From Spiribacter salinus M19-40 (GTDB lineage: Bacteria > Pseudomonadota > Gammaproteobacteria > Nitrococcales > Nitrococcaceae), in the NCBI RefSeq assembly GCF_000319575.2, contig NC_021291.1, positions 1,582,501-1,646,500 on the forward strand: 64,000 nt of DNA, read 5' to 3'. The first letter of the stretch is position 1. Each line of letters begins with the position of its first letter. Under the pieces are notes generated by a model that saw nothing but the letters and a program-made list of their open reading frames with translations, was not told where the DNA came from and made no database searches. Shown one piece after another: positions 1 through 7,803 of the stretch. The position numbers and the translations under genes are program-made.

Positions 1-368
1 GAGTTAAAGACCACTTCCGTCTGCTCGGGGTCGAGGATGCGGAAGATCTGCTCACGATAGGTTTGCGCGTTGATCGCGACATCATCGGGCGTCAGCGGCT
101 TGCGGGTAGCGCTGCGGCCCGTGGGGTCGCCGATGAGGCCGGTGAAGTCGCCGATCAGAAAAACCACCTGGTGGCCGAGCGTCTGGAACTGGCGCAGCTT
201 GTTGATCAACACAGTATGGCCGAGATGCAAATCCGGGGCGGTCGGGTCAAAGCCGGCCTTGATGCGCAGGCGCCGGCCGCTGGCCAAGCGCTCGCGCAGT
301 TCGTCTTCACGAATGATCTCATCGGCACCGCGCTGCAGCTGCTCGAGTGCCGCTTCCACACTGCTCAT
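1..368 (-). CDS. tyrS: Tyrosyl-tRNA synthetase, N-terminal part (cut by window edge)
   Basis: Charges tRNA-Tyr with tyrosine in the cytoplasm. Only the first 122 codons are present; the gene runs off the left end. The reading frame begins with ATG at 368 ([11 protein letters not shown]) and contains the class I HIGH-type motif HLGH at residues 48-51, preceded by [11 protein letters not shown], which is the usual TyrS context. The downstream stretch with [14 protein letters not shown] is also typical of the bacterial TyrS Rossmann fold. It is divergent from the M23 peptidase gene, an arrangement known in Pseudomonas. The KMSKS motif lies outside the window, so integrity of the rest cannot be judged. 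Confidence 0.93.
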   Translation of the reverse strand, partial: MSSVEAALEQLQRGADEIIREDELRERLASGRRLRIKAGFDPTAPDLHLGHTVLINKLRQFQTLGHQVVFLIGDFTGLIGDPTGRSATRKPLTPDDVAINAQTYREQIFRILDPEQTEVVFN

Positions 369-457
369 CAATGGTTCTCCCCGGCCAGTTCCTGAATCAA
401 GCGCCAGAGTCTACCGAAAAACGCGGTCCCACACGCCCGTTTAACCCCACGATTGCG

Positions 458-486
458 TTGACCCGCTCCCGGCGCCCGGCTATCGT
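458..486 (+). promoter_or_regulatory. Putative sigma70 promoter of the M23 peptidase gene
   Basis: TTGACC at 458-463 and TATCGT at 481-486 are separated by 17 bp. The start codon is at 495, so transcription would begin only a base or two before the ATG. No Shine-Dalgarno sequence is visible there. The pairing is by eye; no start-site data are available. Confidence 0.4.
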
Positions 487-494
487 TCCGCCGC

Positions 495-1907
495 ATGAAC
501 CGATCGGTTGAGAAAAACAAGACAAGCATCTGGCTTTGGCGGGATTTTCTGAGACGCTATCCGCTGCGTAACGGCCTGCTGGGGCTTGGCTTTGGGCTGA
601 TCGGCCTGGGCCTGCTACTGCCCATGGGTGACGCCACGATCCCCGAGACCAGCGAGCCGGTCAGCCTGGATCTACCCGATCAGGCCGAGACAGATGCCGA
701 GGACGCCCCTGCTGAGGCGCCCGCAGACGCCATGCTCGCCACCGCCGAGCGAAGCGCGTGGATTGAAAAGGCCGTGGAGAAGGCGATACCCAACCGCGAG
801 CGCATTGATTGGAAGTCGCTGGAGGTGGGCAGCGGCGACAACCTCGCCGCCGTGTTTCAGCGGGCGGGGCTGAGCGCGCGGGATGTGCATGACGTGGTCA
901 GCACCGACGAGCAAACCGCCAAGCTCACGCGCCTCTACCCGGGTGATCGCATCGACTTTCATGTGGATGACACAGGCGCCCTGCAGGCACTGCGCTATGC
1001 CTTCGACGAAACCCGCACGTTGCACCTCAAGCGCAACGGTGATGGCTTCGACAGCCGGGTTGAGACACGCACGCTGGATCGCCGGGTGGTTGAGGCCCAG
1101 GGGCGAATTACCTCCTCGCTTTACAACGCGGCGCTTGATGCCGGCCTCGATGACCGCTTGATTATGGAGCTGGCCGGGATTTTTGGCTGGGATATCGATT
1201 TTGCCCTGGATATTCGCCGCGATGACCGGTTTACCGTGATTTACGAAGAGCTGTATCGCGACGGCGAGAAGATCCGTAACGGCAAGATCCTGGCCGCGGA
1301 GTTCGTTAACCGTGGCGAGCGTTTCCGCGCGCTGCGCTACGAGGGCGCCGACGGGCGCAACGACTACTACGCCCCGGATGGCCGCAGCATGCGCAAGGCG
1401 TTTTTGCGCACGCCCACCGACTTCACGCGCGTGAGCTCGGAATTTAATCCAGCGCGGGTTCATCCGGTCTACGGCACGAAACGCCCCCATGTGGGCACCG
1501 ATTACGCCGCACCACCCGGCACCCCGATCAAGGCCGCCGGCGATGGCAAGATCATCCACCGCGGTGCGAAAGGCGGCTACGGCAACACCGTCATCCTGCA
1601 GCATGGCACCCGTTACACCACGCTGTACGCGCACATGCGCGGCTTCGCCAATGGTCACAGCACCGGCGACCGGGTGAGCCAGGGCGAGATCATCGGCTAT
1701 GTCGGCTCCACCGGCCTGTCGACCGGCCCCCACCTGCACTACGAATTCCGAGTGGATGGCACGCATCGCAATCCGCGCACGGTCGAGCTGCCCAAGGCCG
1801 AGCCCATCGACGAGCAATACCGCCAGGATTTCGAGCGCCGCACCGAGGCCCACCTGGCACGGCTTGACCAGCTCAGCCGGACTCGTCTGGTGCAGGCGTC
1901 CGACTGA
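495..1907 (+). CDS. mepM: M23 family murein DD-endopeptidase (MepM-like)
   Basis: Envelope peptidoglycan endopeptidase that opens cross-links during wall growth. The 470-residue protein has one N-terminal membrane segment (about 27-45), a Glu/Asp/Ala-rich linker, a LysM/OapA-like region (about 105-180) and a C-terminal M23 lysostaphin-type domain (about 325-425). The zinc ligands are visible as H332 and D336 (HVGTD) and H415 (HLHYEF), with the catalytic H380 (YAH). The neighbours tyrS, anmK and erpA match the known Pseudomonas order. AnmK acts in murein recycling, so a functional link is plausible. It may be translated from a nearly leaderless message. The family is certain; the exact bond cleaved is inferred. 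Confidence 0.9.
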   Translation: MNRSVEKNKTSIWLWRDFLRRYPLRNGLLGLGFGLIGLGLLLPMGDATIPETSEPVSLDLPDQAETDAEDAPAEAPADAMLATAERSAWIEKAVEKAIPNRERIDWKSLEVGSGDNLAAVFQRAGLSARDVHDVVSTDEQTAKLTRLYPGDRIDFHVDDTGALQALRYAFDETRTLHLKRNGDGFDSRVETRTLDRRVVEAQGRITSSLYNAALDAGLDDRLIMELAGIFGWDIDFALDIRRDDRFTVIYEELYRDGEKIRNGKILAAEFVNRGERFRALRYEGADGRNDYYAPDGRSMRKAFLRTPTDFTRVSSEFNPARVHPVYGTKRPHVGTDYAAPPGTPIKAAGDGKIIHRGAKGGYGNTVILQHGTRYTTLYAHMRGFANGHSTGDRVSQGEIIGYVGSTGLSTGPHLHYEFRVDGTHRNPRTVELPKAEPIDEQYRQDFERRTEAHLARLDQLSRTRLVQASD

Positions 1908-1923
1908 CCGGTCGGCCGAGATC

Positions 1924-3009
1924 ATGCAAACCATTGGCATCATGTCGGGCACCAGCCTCGATGGCATGGATGCCGCCCTGGTCGACTTTGATGCGCACGA
2001 CCGCCCCACGCTGAGCGCTCACTGCTACCAACCCTACCCCTTAGCGCTCGTTGAGCGCCTTCGCGCGATGGATGCCCAGGCACCCCTTGCCGAGGTCTTG
2101 AGCCTGGATGCGGCGTTGGCGGGGCATTACGCCCAGCTGGTCGCGCAATTACTCACCGAGGCGGATTGCCCGGCCTCGCGCATCACCGCGATCGGACTCC
2201 ATGGCCAAACGATCTGGCATCACCCGCAGGGCGATCCGGCGGTCACCTGCCAGATTGGCGACCCGGCCCGGCTCGCCGAGCAGACCGGTATCCGCGTGGT
2301 CGCCCAGTTCCGTCAACGCGACATGGCGGCCGGGGGCGAGGGCGCGCCGCTGGCCCCGGTGTTTCACACCGCGCTCTTTGCCACCGAGACACCCCGAGCG
2401 GTCATCAACCTGGGCGGCATCGCCAACATCACCCTGCTGGATGGCGAGGGCCAGATTGTGGCGGGATTTGATTGTGGGCCCGCCAATACGCTGCTCGATG
2501 CCTGGGCCCGGCAGGCGCTGGGCAGGCGCTTTGATGAGCACGGGCAGTGGGCGGCGAGCGGGACGGTTGATCAACGGCTGCTGGCGCAATGGCTGTCTGA
2601 TCCGTACTTCGCCGCCGCGCCACCGAAAAGCACCGGCCCGGAGGTGTTCAACCTGCGCTGGGCGCAGGCCGCGATGACGGGCCATGAGGCGCCGGCGGAT
2701 GTGCAGGCCACGCTGGCCGAGCTCACGGCGCGCAGCATCGCCATGGCCCTGGATGGCTGCACGCCTGCGCCCACGGATGTCGTGATCTGCGGCGGGGGCG
2801 TGCACAACGCCGATTTAATGGCCCGAATTCGCACGGCGAGCCGCTGCCCCGTGCACACCGCCGAGGCACTCGGCTATCCGTCGGCCGCCATCGAGGCGAT
2901 GGGATTTGCGTGGTTAGCGCGTGCCGCCGTCCGTGGCGATGCGCTGGATCTGCGTGAGGTGACCGGGGCTCGGCACCCGGTGCGCCTGGGGGCGATTTAC
3001 CCCGCCTGA
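1924..3009 (+). CDS. anmK: Anhydro-N-acetylmuramic acid kinase
   Basis: Phosphorylates and opens 1,6-anhydro-MurNAc from recycled murein, giving MurNAc-6-phosphate in the cytoplasm. The start at ATG 1924 is chosen because the conserved MSGTSLDGMDAALVDF begins at residue 7; upstream in-frame codons overlap the peptidase gene and are not conserved-looking. At 361 residues it matches the family (about 370). Family motifs include GLHGQTIWHHP, INLGGIANIT, FDCGPAN(T)LLDAW and CGGGVHN. It lies 16 bp after the peptidase gene, probably co-transcribed, giving a small murein turnover unit. Confidence 0.95.
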   Translation: MQTIGIMSGTSLDGMDAALVDFDAHDRPTLSAHCYQPYPLALVERLRAMDAQAPLAEVLSLDAALAGHYAQLVAQLLTEADCPASRITAIGLHGQTIWHHPQGDPAVTCQIGDPARLAEQTGIRVVAQFRQRDMAAGGEGAPLAPVFHTALFATETPRAVINLGGIANITLLDGEGQIVAGFDCGPANTLLDAWARQALGRRFDEHGQWAASGTVDQRLLAQWLSDPYFAAAPPKSTGPEVFNLRWAQAAMTGHEAPADVQATLAELTARSIAMALDGCTPAPTDVVICGGGVHNADLMARIRTASRCPVHTAEALGYPSAAIEAMGFAWLARAAVRGDALDLREVTGARHPVRLGAIYPA

Positions 3010-3032
3010 GTCATGCCGTGTGGATCGGGTGA

Positions 3033-3389
3033 TCAGACGCCGAATGAAGACCCGCAGCCGCACGTGGTGCTGGCGTTGGGGTTGCGGATCACGAACTGAG
3101 CGCCTTCGATGCCCTCGACATAATCGATCTCGGCCCCTTCCAGATAGGCACTGCTCATCGGATCGACCAGCAGGGTGACGCCGCCGTTTTCGACCATGGC
3201 ATCGCCGGCCTCTTCGCTCTCATCAAACATAAACCCGTACTGAAAGCCCGAGCAGCCGCCACCGGTGATGTACACCCGTAACTTGAGCGCATCGTTGTGC
3301 TCTTCTTCGAGCAGCTGGCGCACCTTGGTTGCGGCGCTATCGGTAAAGACCAGCAGGTCCTCTTGTTCGGCTACGTCCGTCATGTCCAT
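3033..3389 (-). CDS. erpA: A-type iron-sulfur cluster carrier ErpA
   Basis: Delivers Fe-S clusters to target enzymes. The protein is 118 residues, the normal size, with the three cluster ligands of A-type carriers at C46 ([11 protein letters not shown]) and C110 and C112 (TTCGCGSSF) near the C-terminus. It lies downstream of argC on the same strand and convergent with anmK, as known in Pseudomonas. ErpA, IscA and SufA are similar; the neighbourhood and the acidic N-terminus favour ErpA. Confidence 0.93.
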   Translation of the reverse strand: MDMTDVAEQEDLLVFTDSAATKVRQLLEEEHNDALKLRVYITGGGCSGFQYGFMFDESEEAGDAMVENGGVTLLVDPMSSAYLEGAEIDYVEGIEGAQFVIRNPNASTTCGCGSSFGV

Positions 3390-3457
3390 TGCCTCCCGGC
3401 CATTGGTTCTCTAGTACGGGCATTCTCCGGCCCGGGGCGTGCAGCCGTCAATGCAGC

Positions 3458-4489
3458 TCAGGGCAGTACCGCGGTATGCGCCAGGCCCGCGGTCTCATCG
3501 AGGCCAAACATCAGGTTCATGTTCTGTACGGCCTGGCCTGCGGCCCCCTTGACCAGGTTGTCCTCCACCGCCAGCACCAGGGCCATGTCGCTATCAACGG
3601 GGCGATGTACGGCAATGCGCACCATGTTCCCGCCCCGCACCGTGCGGGTTTCAGGGTGGCTGCCCGGGGGCAGGACATCCACGAACGGTTCGTCGGCATA
3701 GCGGTTTTCATACAACGCCTGCAGATCGGTGGCCGGGTCATGGAGCCGGGCATACAGCGTGGCGTGAATCCCGCGGATCATGGGCACCAGATGGGGCACA
3801 AAGGTTAGCCCGACGGCGTGACCTGCCGCCTCACTCAGGCCCTGGCGAATCTCCGGCATATGCCGATGGCCCGACGCGCCATAGGCATGAAAATTCTCCG
3901 CGGCCTCGCACAACAGCGTGTGCTGACGTGGCTGGCGCCCGGCACCACTGGCCCCGGATTTGGCATCGGCCACCAGGTGGGCGGTATCCACCGCACCCGA
4001 TTCCACCAATGGCATCAGCCCAAGCTGCACCGCCGTGGGGTAGCAGCCAGGATTGGCCACCAGCCGCGCCGCCCGAATGGCCGCCCGATGACGCTCGGGC
4101 AGGCCGTACACCGCCTCGGCGGCGAGCTCAGGGCAGGTATGGGTCATCCCATACCAGCGCGACCACTCCTCAAGATCGCGCAGCCGGAAATCAGCGCCCA
4201 GATCGATCACCTTGGTGCCCGCGGCAATCAGTGTGGGCGCCATCTCCATCGCGGTCCCGTTGGGCGTGGCAAAGAACACGACATCGCAGTCGCCCAGCGT
4301 GGCGGGATCGGGCTCGCTGAAGGCGAGGTCCACCACACCCCGGAGGTTGGGGAAATGCGCCTCGACAGGCTGCCCGGCCTGGGCGCGCGAGGTGATCACC
4401 CGAAGCGTCACCGCGGGGTGGGCGCTCAATAGCCGTAGCAGCTCCACGCCGGTGTACCCGGTTCCTCCTACAATGCCGGCGGTGATCAT
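3458..4489 (-). CDS. argC: N-acetyl-gamma-glutamyl-phosphate reductase
   Basis: Third step of arginine biosynthesis: NADPH-dependent reduction of N-acetylglutamyl phosphate to the semialdehyde. The start at ATG 4489 is chosen because [21 protein letters not shown] is the canonical N-terminal Rossmann motif. The open frame extends 68 codons further upstream, but that part is low-complexity and overlaps the divergent clcA start. The catalytic cysteine is C149 ([11 protein letters not shown]) and the GHRHMPEI motif is present. At 343 residues it is normal size. It is followed by erpA at a gap of about 70 bp, probably one transcript. Confidence 0.95.
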   Translation of the reverse strand: MITAGIVGGTGYTGVELLRLLSAHPAVTLRVITSRAQAGQPVEAHFPNLRGVVDLAFSEPDPATLGDCDVVFFATPNGTAMEMAPTLIAAGTKVIDLGADFRLRDLEEWSRWYGMTHTCPELAAEAVYGLPERHRAAIRAARLVANPGCYPTAVQLGLMPLVESGAVDTAHLVADAKSGASGAGRQPRQHTLLCEAAENFHAYGASGHRHMPEIRQGLSEAAGHAVGLTFVPHLVPMIRGIHATLYARLHDPATDLQALYENRYADEPFVDVLPPGSHPETRTVRGGNMVRIAVHRPVDSDMALVLAVEDNLVKGAAGQAVQNMNLMFGLDETAGLAHTAVLP

Positions 4490-4524
4490 GTCGCAACTCC
4501 CCTGAGCCTGTCGTCCCGTCAAGG

Positions 4525-4530
4525 TATGAT
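4525..4530 (+). promoter_or_regulatory. Possible -10 element of clcA
   Basis: TATGAT lies 38 bp before the clcA start, followed by a GAAGG ribosome-binding site at about 4559-4563. No convincing -35 hexamer is seen at the right distance. The region also serves the divergent argC. Confidence 0.3.
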
Positions 4531-4568
4531 GCCAGATTGACCGCTGTTCATGCCGCCTGAAGGATGCC

Positions 4569-6320
4569 ATGCGCGAGAACACCCCCACTGCCGGCCGATC
4601 CTCTTCGCGCTGGCAACGGTTCATCGACCGGGAATTACTGCGCCTGTCGCAGGACCGGGCACCGGTCATCATGACGGTGTTGGGCGTGATCACGGGCCTG
4701 CTCGCCGGGGCGGTGGTGATTGCGTTTCGTTTGCTCTATGAATCGGGCCAGGGTGTTTTCCTGGCCGGTGGGCCAGAGCGCTTCGAGACCCTGGAGGGCT
4801 GGCAGAGACTGACGCTGACCATCGCCGGCGCCGCGCTCATCGGGCTTTACCTGCAGTGGTTGGCACGCGCTGGCGCGCGCACGGGCATTGCCTATGTGAT
4901 CGAGCGGACCGCCTACCACCAGGCCCTGTTACCCGTGCGCAACGCCATTCATCAGTTCGTGGCCGGTGCGATGGCCATTGTGAGCGGGCAGTCGGTTGGA
5001 CGGGAAGGACCGAGTGTTCACCTCGGGGCCACGGCCGGCAGTCAGGTCGGTCAGCGCTTTGGCCTGCCCAATAACAGCCTGCGCGTGCTGGTGGCCTGTG
5101 GTACGGCCGCCGCCATTGGCGCCTCGTTCAACACGCCCCTTGCCGGCGTTGCGTTTGCCATGGAAGTGGTGGTGATGGAGTACACCATCGCCGGATTCCT
5201 GCCCGTCATCGTCGCCTCGGTGGTCGCCACCGCGCTCGCGCATGGGGTCTTCGGCGCTGACATTGCATTCGTCATCCCCGCACTGGGCCTGCAGGGGTTG
5301 CATGAGCTCCCCCTGGTGATCGGGCTGGGCTTGGCAGTGGGCGGTTTGGCAGCGCTGTTCATCCGGGCGTTGCGCCTGGTCAGCGGCCTGCTGCGCGGCT
5401 GGCCGGTCGTAGCGCGGGCCGCCCTGGGGGGAGGGATTGTGGGGCTGATTGCCCTGCCCGTCCCTCAGGTAATGGGCATCGGCTACGACACGCTCGCCGC
5501 CACCCTGAACGGCGAAATCGGCACCGGGCTTTTACTCGCGATTATCGCGGGCAAGCTCGTCGCGACGGTCGCGGTTCTCGGACTGGGTATTCCTGGCGGG
5601 CTCATCGGGCCGACGCTCGTGATCGGCGCGGCCGCTGGCGGCGCTCTGGGCCTGTTTTACGAATCCCTTATGAGTGCTCCGTTTGGTGGCATGGCGCTGT
5701 ACGTGCTGCTTGGCATGGGGGCGATGATGGGCGCGACCCTGCGGGCGCCGCTCGCTGCGCTGATCGCCATGCTCGAGCTCACCGCTAATCCGGGCGTGAT
5801 CATGCCGGGCATGCTGGCAATTGCCGCAGCCACCATGGCGACTCGGGAGCTGTTCCGCACCGATTCGGTCTATCACCTCGCGCTGGGGGAACGCGGCCTC
5901 GATCCGCGTCGCAACCCGCTTTTGCAGGCGGCGAGCCGCCTGGGCGTTTTGCAGATCATCGATACACGTCTGACCGTGCTGGCGCCGGCACCCACAGAGG
6001 ACGCCTTGCACGCGGGCCTCGCTCAAGGATCCAACTGGCTGTTACAGATAGGTGATGACAGCACGTCTGCCCGGTTGTATGACGCGCAGGTCCTCGCCCG
6101 ACAACTGGCCGACGGCCAACGCCCGAGTGGCGGCGATGAGGTTATCACCCTGGATGCTCGAGCCAGCTTGCGCGAGGCCCTTGAGCGCCTTCGCACCGCG
6201 CAGGCCGAGGCCTTGGTGGTCACCGGTCGCGGCGGACGGGATCAAACCGATTTTCTGGGCGTTGTCAGCCGCTCAGCCATCCAGCAGGCCTATCTGGCCT
6301 CATCCCCACCCGGAAGTTGA
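4569..6320 (+). CDS. clcA: CLC-family anion channel/transporter with C-terminal CBS-like region
   Basis: Inner-membrane anion transport protein. About 430 residues form the multi-helix CLC core; the last 140 form a CBS-like regulatory region. The gating glutamate is present as E146 in [11 protein letters not shown]. Two usual signatures are altered. The GSGIPE chloride-site motif reads ARTGIAYV. In [17 protein letters not shown], aligned by eye with E. coli ClcA FNAPLAGILFIIEEM, the internal proton glutamate (E203 of E. coli) is valine. This suggests uncoupled, channel-like or otherwise specialised behaviour (inference). It is divergent from argC. The family call is firm; substrate and coupling are not. 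Confidence 0.85.
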   Translation: MRENTPTAGRSSSRWQRFIDRELLRLSQDRAPVIMTVLGVITGLLAGAVVIAFRLLYESGQGVFLAGGPERFETLEGWQRLTLTIAGAALIGLYLQWLARAGARTGIAYVIERTAYHQALLPVRNAIHQFVAGAMAIVSGQSVGREGPSVHLGATAGSQVGQRFGLPNNSLRVLVACGTAAAIGASFNTPLAGVAFAMEVVVMEYTIAGFLPVIVASVVATALAHGVFGADIAFVIPALGLQGLHELPLVIGLGLAVGGLAALFIRALRLVSGLLRGWPVVARAALGGGIVGLIALPVPQVMGIGYDTLAATLNGEIGTGLLLAIIAGKLVATVAVLGLGIPGGLIGPTLVIGAAAGGALGLFYESLMSAPFGGMALYVLLGMGAMMGATLRAPLAALIAMLELTANPGVIMPGMLAIAAATMATRELFRTDSVYHLALGERGLDPRRNPLLQAASRLGVLQIIDTRLTVLAPAPTEDALHAGLAQGSNWLLQIGDDSTSARLYDAQVLARQLADGQRPSGGDEVITLDARASLREALERLRTAQAEALVVTGRGGRDQTDFLGVVSRSAIQQAYLASSPPGS

Positions 6321-6355
6321 TAGAATGTGGCCATCGACATAAGAGGCCATGGGCA

Positions 6356-6868
6356 ATGCGCAAGGAATGGTTGATCGGTTTGGCCACGCTGCTCGTACTG
6401 GGTGCGGTGAGCTTTGTCTGGCTCTCGCCGCGCGGCGGAATACCCGCCCCCGAGCTGACTTTCAACATGCTCGATGGCGAGGCCGTGTCGCTGAGTGCCT
6501 ATCGCGGCGAACCCGTGCTCATCCAGTTCTGGGCCACCGACTGCCCAACCTGCATCAGTGAAATGCCCGAGCTCGTGGCGCTGTACCAGTCACTCGAGCC
6601 TGCCGGACTCAATCTGGTCGGGGTGGCGATGGACTACGACCCGGAAGAGCGGGTTCGCAACCTGGTGGCCCGCCGGTCACTGCCCTATCCGGTCGCCCTG
6701 GACGATGGGGCCCGCATTGCCAACGCCTTTGAAAACGTCCGGGTTACCCCGACGACGATCCTGATTGACGGCGAGGGCCGGGTTGTCTGGCAGCGGATTG
6801 GTCTGCTGGACTTTGAGCGACTGCACGGCGAGATCGAGGACTTGCTGCCCGAGGAGCAATCGGCATGA
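6356..6868 (+). CDS. TlpA/ResA-like membrane-anchored thioredoxin
   Basis: Thiol-disulfide oxidoreductase facing the periplasm. The start at ATG 6356 gives MRKEWLIGLATLLVLGAVSFVW, an N-terminal anchor or signal segment; the frame upstream overlaps the end of clcA. The 170-residue protein carries a CxxC active site at C63-C66 (WATDCPTC) in a thioredoxin fold, followed by the cis-proline region VRVTPTTILID. A TAGAAT hexamer at 6321-6326 may be its -10 element. It overlaps hemJ by four bases (ATGA), so the two are translationally coupled. The partner could be a cytochrome c or haem maturation step, but that is inference. Confidence 0.85.
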   Translation: MRKEWLIGLATLLVLGAVSFVWLSPRGGIPAPELTFNMLDGEAVSLSAYRGEPVLIQFWATDCPTCISEMPELVALYQSLEPAGLNLVGVAMDYDPEERVRNLVARRSLPYPVALDDGARIANAFENVRVTPTTILIDGEGRVVWQRIGLLDFERLHGEIEDLLPEEQSA

Positions 6869-7293
6869 CCTACCTGTGGGTCAAATCCTTCCACATCATC
6901 AGCATGGTGACGTGGTTCGCTGCCCTGTTCTATCTGCCGCGGCTGTTCGTCTACCACGCCATGGCGGAAGACGAGCCGAGCCGCGAGCGCTTCAAGGTCA
7001 TGGAGCGCAAGCTCTATCGGGGCATCATGAACCCGAGCGCGGTGGTCACCATCGCCCTGGGCGTGGCGCTGATCGTGCTCCAGCCCGTCTGGCTCGAGCA
7101 GGGCTGGCTGCATGTGAAAATCGCGCTGGTCGCGGCATTGGTGGGTTATCACCTGTACTGCGGGCGGCTGCTGCGGGCGTTTACAAGTGACCGCAATACC
7201 CACGGGCATGTCTGGTATCGGTGGTTTAACGAGCTTCCGGTGATCGTGTTGATTGCCACGGTGGTGCTGGTGGAGCTCAAGCCCTGGGCCTGA
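6865..7293 (+). CDS. hemJ: Protoporphyrinogen IX oxidase HemJ
   Basis: Integral membrane enzyme of the UPF0093/HemJ family that oxidises protoporphyrinogen IX to protoporphyrin IX, the penultimate step of haem synthesis. At 142 residues with four predicted membrane helices it fits the family. The N-terminal WVKSFHIISMVTWFAALFYLPRL begins with the conserved His10 segment, and MERKLYRGIMNPS and HVKIALVAALVGYH are family hallmarks. It overlaps the thioredoxin gene upstream and precedes an Irr-like regulator. This window also encodes hemN and hemL. Confidence 0.92.
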   Translation: MTYLWVKSFHIISMVTWFAALFYLPRLFVYHAMAEDEPSRERFKVMERKLYRGIMNPSAVVTIALGVALIVLQPVWLEQGWLHVKIALVAALVGYHLYCGRLLRAFTSDRNTHGHVWYRWFNELPVIVLIATVVLVELKPWA

Positions 7294-7340
7294 GCCCGCC
7301 AGCACTGTCCCGCTTAGGTTTTTTTTGCTATCTTAAATAA

Positions 7341-7353
7341 GACTGATTCAGTC
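7341..7353. promoter_or_regulatory. Perfect 6-bp inverted repeat before the Irr-like gene
   Basis: GACTGATTCAGTC is a perfect dyad with a one-base centre, lying 18-30 bp before the chosen start at 7371, just after an A/T-rich stretch (CTTAAATAAG) that could hold a -10 element. It is a candidate operator, possibly for autoregulation by the Fur-family protein. No consensus site was matched. Confidence 0.3.
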
Positions 7354-7370
7354 CTGTATGGGGCATGGCC

Positions 7371-7802
7371 ATGAACGCACAAACATCAACTCAGCGTCAC
7401 GACGCCTTTTTGCGCGAGCAACTGCAGCGCGCGGGCCTGCGTGCCACACGCCAGCGCCTGGGGCTCGCCGAGCTTATTTTCGGCCAGGGCGAGCGCCATC
7501 TGACCGCCGAGGGGCTGTATGCCGAAGCGCTGAAAGAGGGCCTGCGGCTCTCGCAGACCACGGTTTATAACACGCTCCATCAGTTCACCGAGGCGGGGTT
7601 GTTGCGCGAGATTCTGGCCGACCCGCGGCGCATTTACTTCGACACCAATGTCGACCCCCATCATCATTTCCTGGATGAGGACACGGGTGACATGGAAGAC
7701 ATCCCGGCCGAGGGTGTCTCGGTCAGCGCCCTACCGACACCACCCGATGGCAAGTCGATCGAAGGCGTGGATGTGATCGTGCGGGTGCGCCGCTCAGCTT
7801 GA
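7371..7802 (+). CDS. irr: Fur-superfamily iron response regulator, Irr-like
   Basis: Winged-helix metalloregulator of 143 residues. Residues 10-70 form the DNA-binding domain (RATRQRL, TTVYNTLHQF). The dimerisation domain carries HHH at residues 97-99 (DPHHHFLDEDTGDMEDIP), the triad typical of alphaproteobacterial Irr. There are no cysteines, so it lacks the structural zinc site of many Fur proteins. ATG 7371 is preferred over ATG 7365 because the GGGG at 7360-7363 is 7 bases from the former and only 1 from the latter. Its position after hemJ suggests control by haem or iron (inference). It could instead be another Fur branch such as PerR. Confidence 0.72.
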   Translation: MNAQTSTQRHDAFLREQLQRAGLRATRQRLGLAELIFGQGERHLTAEGLYAEALKEGLRLSQTTVYNTLHQFTEAGLLREILADPRRIYFDTNVDPHHHFLDEDTGDMEDIPAEGVSVSALPTPPDGKSIEGVDVIVRVRRSA

Positions 7803-7803
7803 G

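Noticed and set aside
7319-7326. Run of eight T after hemJ as an intrinsic terminator
   Set aside because: No adjacent stem of useful length precedes it; the closest GGGC/GCCC pair is about 30 bases away.
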